DNA of 64,000 nt from Trichopria drosophilae (lineage: Eukaryota > Arthropoda > Insecta > Hymenoptera > Diapriidae): the NCBI GenBank assembly GCA_030407085.1, contig CM059582.1, positions 135,119,001 through 135,183,000 on the forward strand, read 5' to 3'. The notes beneath the pieces were generated by a model. It ran no database searches. It worked only from the letters and a program-made list of their open reading frames with translations, and was not told the origin of the DNA. The position numbers were made by a program, and so were the translations under genes. How positions within the stretch are numbered: the stretch's first letter is position 1; each line of letters begins with the position of its first letter. Shown one piece after another: positions 61,139-64,000 of this stretch.

Positions 61139-61470
61139 TCACTGCTTTTCTTACTATACCTTCCTTTAAGCTTATGCACGCACGCGGTTGACTCACCTAC
61201 GTTCGTGCACTAACCAACCAGATTTCGAAACGCGTCAGATCCTGAAGAAACTGAAAGACAGGTTGAGGTTAGGTTCGCCCCGGCCAGTGAATACTTCTCA
61301 CCTGCTCGCTTCCAAAATGATGAAAAGGAGCTGCAAAATGCGCCCAGCTCAGATTTGACGACTTTCGTCCCTGTAAATCAAACTCCCCGTAGGGCAATCC
61401 TTTACAGTATAAAAAATTCGGCCACGCTAAATTTCCTAAGTCTACTCTCACTCACCTCACAACCGGAAGC

Positions 61471-62465
61471 AAAAAAAAAACCATAATGTATCATGAAAAC
61501 CCAATAAATAAATTTAGCAATTAAACACATTAACAAATAAATTATTTTACTATTTACCAATAATTCGAGATCTCCCCGATATTATTTTTTCTAATTATTA
61601 TAAAAAAAATATGCATAAATAATGTAGATATTGTTTGTATGCTTGTATACGCACATACACACACACATCCTCACACACATACGCTGATACATAGAGATCC
61701 GTTAATGATTACTCAACTTACACTTTATGTTTTTGCTAAACTAATAAAAATATATAATCACAATACTGTGTTATGACTGCGCACAAATTTCCACACATTT
61801 ACAATATAACTAAAAATGCATAAATAATATAATTCATTTACAAAAATTAAACAAAACAATTAAACCAGCTAAATAATTCAATAATCAGAACTTTAACATC
61901 CCATTAAAAACCGAAATCAAACCTAATCATGTTTTTCACAAGTTCAATATTAAATTATAAATAATTATGTATTTACACACATACAAGTTGTATATAACAC
62001 AATATCACTCATAATAATTTCCTCCATCTTTTTGTTACAAAATGAAACAAACCACCATACTAATAATTTTGCACGTCGCACTAACAAACAATAGTTTAAA
62101 AATTACACAGTCATGTTGTCAATAACTTTGCTTTACATTTAACATCACATGGAAGTTTAAAGAAAAACACATAATATTGTATAAATAATAATTTTCGTCG
62201 AAATGTAAAAACTCCGACGATTATTATTAATATTGTTACACCAGCGATTAACGCCTTTTTTTGTATGTTTATTACGTTCATTATGTAATTAACTTTTGTG
62301 TAAATTTTGCGAAACCAAATGTACAAATCGAAAAAACACAAAATTGTCCATCGGATCACCATTAGTTAAAAAAATTACGAAACCTCAACAAAAGACAAAT
62401 CTCCTTTCACCTCTCCGACCTCGATAAATCTCGCATCACCGAAGTTTCAATGAGCATAAAATTGG
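61471..62465. other. AT-rich intergenic DNA
   Basis: CA-rich microsatellite-like stretches lie at 61640-61690. A minus-strand frame of 83 codons (62362-62111) has one hydrophobic segment but no other support, so I do not call it. Confidence 0.45.
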
Positions 62466-62500
62466 TATAAATAGGCGTACGGAAATCATAGAAGTCAGTC
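62466..62500 (+). promoter_or_regulatory. Core promoter: TATA box and initiator
   Basis: TATAAATA starts at 62466, and an arthropod-type initiator TCAGTC lies at 62495-62500 with its A at 62497, 31 bases from the first T of the TATA box. This is the textbook spacing for a pol II start site. Confidence 0.75.
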
Positions 62501-62694
62501 AAAAATTTTACTCATCAAACACTAAGTCGAGCTCTCGTAAGGGCCAGTTCAGCACCAGCCAGGACAACCGGACACAGCACCAGCCAGGACGAGCCAGATC
62601 CAAGCTAGCTTCCACAGCCCAGCATCATCGCAGCCGGATCCAACCAGCTCCCGTCAAGGCTCTCACATCGGGGACCAGGACATCCGTCACGAGA

Positions 62695-63432
62695 AGTGAG
62701 TATAAAACCCTTAAATAATTGTAGGGAACCTGTAGTTACCGGCTGAGATGTACAGAGGTTAGCAGCCTCCGTTATTTTCCCCGTTGCAAAGGGGCTAGCT
62801 TGGTCCACCTGGTGCATAGGCACCCGTAGGGACAACCGCGTTGTTTTCAATTTTATTTTTTTGTCGACTATTAGGGGTCTATTTGAGGCTCGGTGAACGG
62901 GTGGTGTACAGAGGCCATAGGCCACAGTTAACCGCCCTCCCACACCTAGGAATTAGATCGACCCATCCTCGGAAGATCCCGACGTCGGATGCAGGCGCTC
63001 CTCCCCGGAATCGACCCATAGGTACCCCCCCCCCCACATTTTCCCTTCACTTTTTCTAACCGCCTATTAACTTAGCAGGTCACTGACCCCCCCCCCCCTC
63101 CATCACATACAGGACACTGACCCTCATTTTCTTTTTTTCACTTTTCAGTGCCAGGTGCTCAAGAAAGGCGCCGCAAAAAGAGAGCCCGCCTGACACAGGC
63201 CGCCCAATGGGCCAGATTGAGCGCCCACCAGCGACGGTCGCTCGACCCTGAATTGGCCACCAACCCGCTCTCGCTCGACCAATTGGCCATCTTTTGCAAT
63301 TTCCCGACTCTCCCACCTCCTCCGTCCACGTCCCCTCAACCTGAATCCTCAACAGAACCACCCTCCGAAACCAAAACCAAAATAACTTTAGAAGAATATC
63401 TTCAGAGGCACCAACCTCCAATTGGAAAATAA
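62695..63432 (+). CDS. Small two-exon gene, AUG split by the intron
   Basis: Exon 1 (62497-62695) contains no ATG. It ends GAGAA before the donor GTGAGT at 62696. The acceptor, a strong T-rich tract ending in CAG at 63148, joins that last A to TG of exon 2, creating the first AUG of the message. The CDS is join(62695..62695, 63149..63432), 94 residues. The protein begins with a basic segment (residues 5-14, QERRRKKRAR), has a central part WARLSAHQRRSLDPELA, a Pro/Ser-rich stretch and ends HQPPIGK. The stop TAA lies inside AATAAA at 63428-63433. The basic head would suit nuclear entry or nucleic-acid binding. I recognise no family. The arrangement could be a small cellular gene or the transcription unit of a mobile element or integrated virus. 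Confidence 0.55.
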
Positions 63433-63433
63433 A
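63428..63433 (+). promoter_or_regulatory. Poly(A) signal overlapping the stop codon
   Basis: AATAAA contains the stop TAA (63430-63432). A T-rich element (GTTTTATTTTAT at about 63462-63473) lies 30 bases downstream, as expected for cleavage. Confidence 0.6.
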
Positions 63434-63455
63434 TACTACTTTCACAAATTTACTC

Positions 63456-64000
63456 TTACGCGTTTTATTTTATCCCCTACTCCTCATTTCTCGCGTCCGA
63501 ACATTCCGCCTCGAACTCCAGGTCGGCTTCTGAGACCGAACTACCTTTCGGCGACTTAGGGAGAGATCTCACGAAACGAGGTCAATTCCGGTCGTAACAT
63601 CCGCCATTTTCAATTTTAAAACTTTGACCTCATATTTGGTTTTAGCGACCTTGTAGACGATAATTGACATTCTGATTTCCATTTTGCGAAGAATAAAAAT
63701 AGGACCTTCTTTTCTATGCTCTATCCACTATTTTGGAAGCCGAAATCTTAAGTTATGAAACAAGGCATGGTGCATATTAATCCTGAGAGACCATGGGACG
63801 ATATTCTCCCATTAGACATGTATCCCAATGTCATTGGAAAGTAAAAGTTATGTTTGAATTTAATAAAATGTAAAAAAATCATATTTTTTTCATAAAAACG
63901 CGTATAACATTTTTATCGTTTATTTTATTGAAATTGTATTGCAAGATTCTGAAAGAGCATACAATTTTACGTTAGAAATAGTGGTGCTAACATTTTTCCC
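63456..64000. other. Intergenic DNA, piggyBac-MITE-like patch
   Basis: CCGCCATTTTCAATTTT and the nearby GTTTTAGCGACC wording (63600-63655) echo internal patches of the piggyBac MITE at 31185-31275. No ends are visible before the window stops. Confidence 0.35.

Larger units (their letters stand above)
58700..61470 (-). mobile_element. A-rich LINE on minus strand, 3'-truncated
   Basis: On the minus strand: 5' UTR (about 61470-61139), ORF1 (61138 to about 60010) and ORF2 endonuclease (60003-58749). The coding strand is very purine-rich. The reverse transcriptase is absent; the element ends at the junction with the plus-strand LINE. No target duplication was found. Confidence 0.7.

Noticed and set aside
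62111..62362. 83-codon minus-strand frame with a hydrophobic segment
   Set aside because: Single weak feature in AT-rich DNA where such frames arise by chance.
1..64000. CRISPR array, operon or bacterial gene content
   Set aside because: No regular spacer array and no clustered prokaryotic genes; the tandem arrays found are transposon arms.

Overview
This window is eukaryotic, repeat-rich nuclear DNA, most likely from an insect and probably an ant or other hymenopteran. The evidence is AT-rich background, GT-AG introns of about 77-100 bases, and a dense mix of arthropod-type transposons: piggyBac and mariner-type MITEs, Merlin, Ty3/gypsy, several non-LTR families and tRNA-derived SINEs. There is no bacterial-style gene organisation and no rRNA or functional tRNA gene. 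The taxon is inferred from style and was not tested by a search.

Layout. 1-10.8 kb: AT-rich intergenic DNA with a GC-rich foreign-looking block (0.78-1.5 kb), MITEs and local duplications. 10.9-19.5 kb: the one convincing host-like gene, seven exons whose phases close perfectly to a 380-residue protein ending in a Myb/SANT-like domain; its introns hold MITEs, a dead Merlin transposase and two SINEs. 21.06-27.53 kb: a 6.46 kb Foldback-like element with a perfect 9-bp target duplication, tandem-repeat arms and a broken DDE transposase mirrored in both arms. 27.7-29.6 kb: decayed A-rich gypsy pol with its 3' LTR. 29.6-33.6 kb: two copies of an unassigned repeat carrying a 15-base motif about 14 times, with a 420-bp MITE and a 1.16-kb piggyBac MITE between them. 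34.4-42.06 kb: a defective Ty3/gypsy element (gag, pol, a third ORF, PPT, 1.2-kb 3' LTR). 43.2-47.4 kb: a second giant palindrome, carrying the 5' gene region of a mobile element of the kind that encodes a family B DNA polymerase. 47.8 kb: an isolated unknown ORF. 50.6-61.5 kb: three non-LTR retrotransposons; two of them meet tail to tail, both without 3' ends. 62.47-63.45 kb: a compact two-exon transcription unit with TATA, initiator, an AUG split by the intron, and a stop codon inside its poly(A) signal.

Nearly all coding content is mobile. Most transposon ORFs carry one to a few breaks rather than heavy decay, so the insertions look fairly young, while the seven-exon gene keeps an unbroken spliced frame. 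The observations most worth a second look are the two palindromic elements, the single UGA separating the two LINE ORFs in one frame, the repeated 15-mer field, and the small 3'-end gene.
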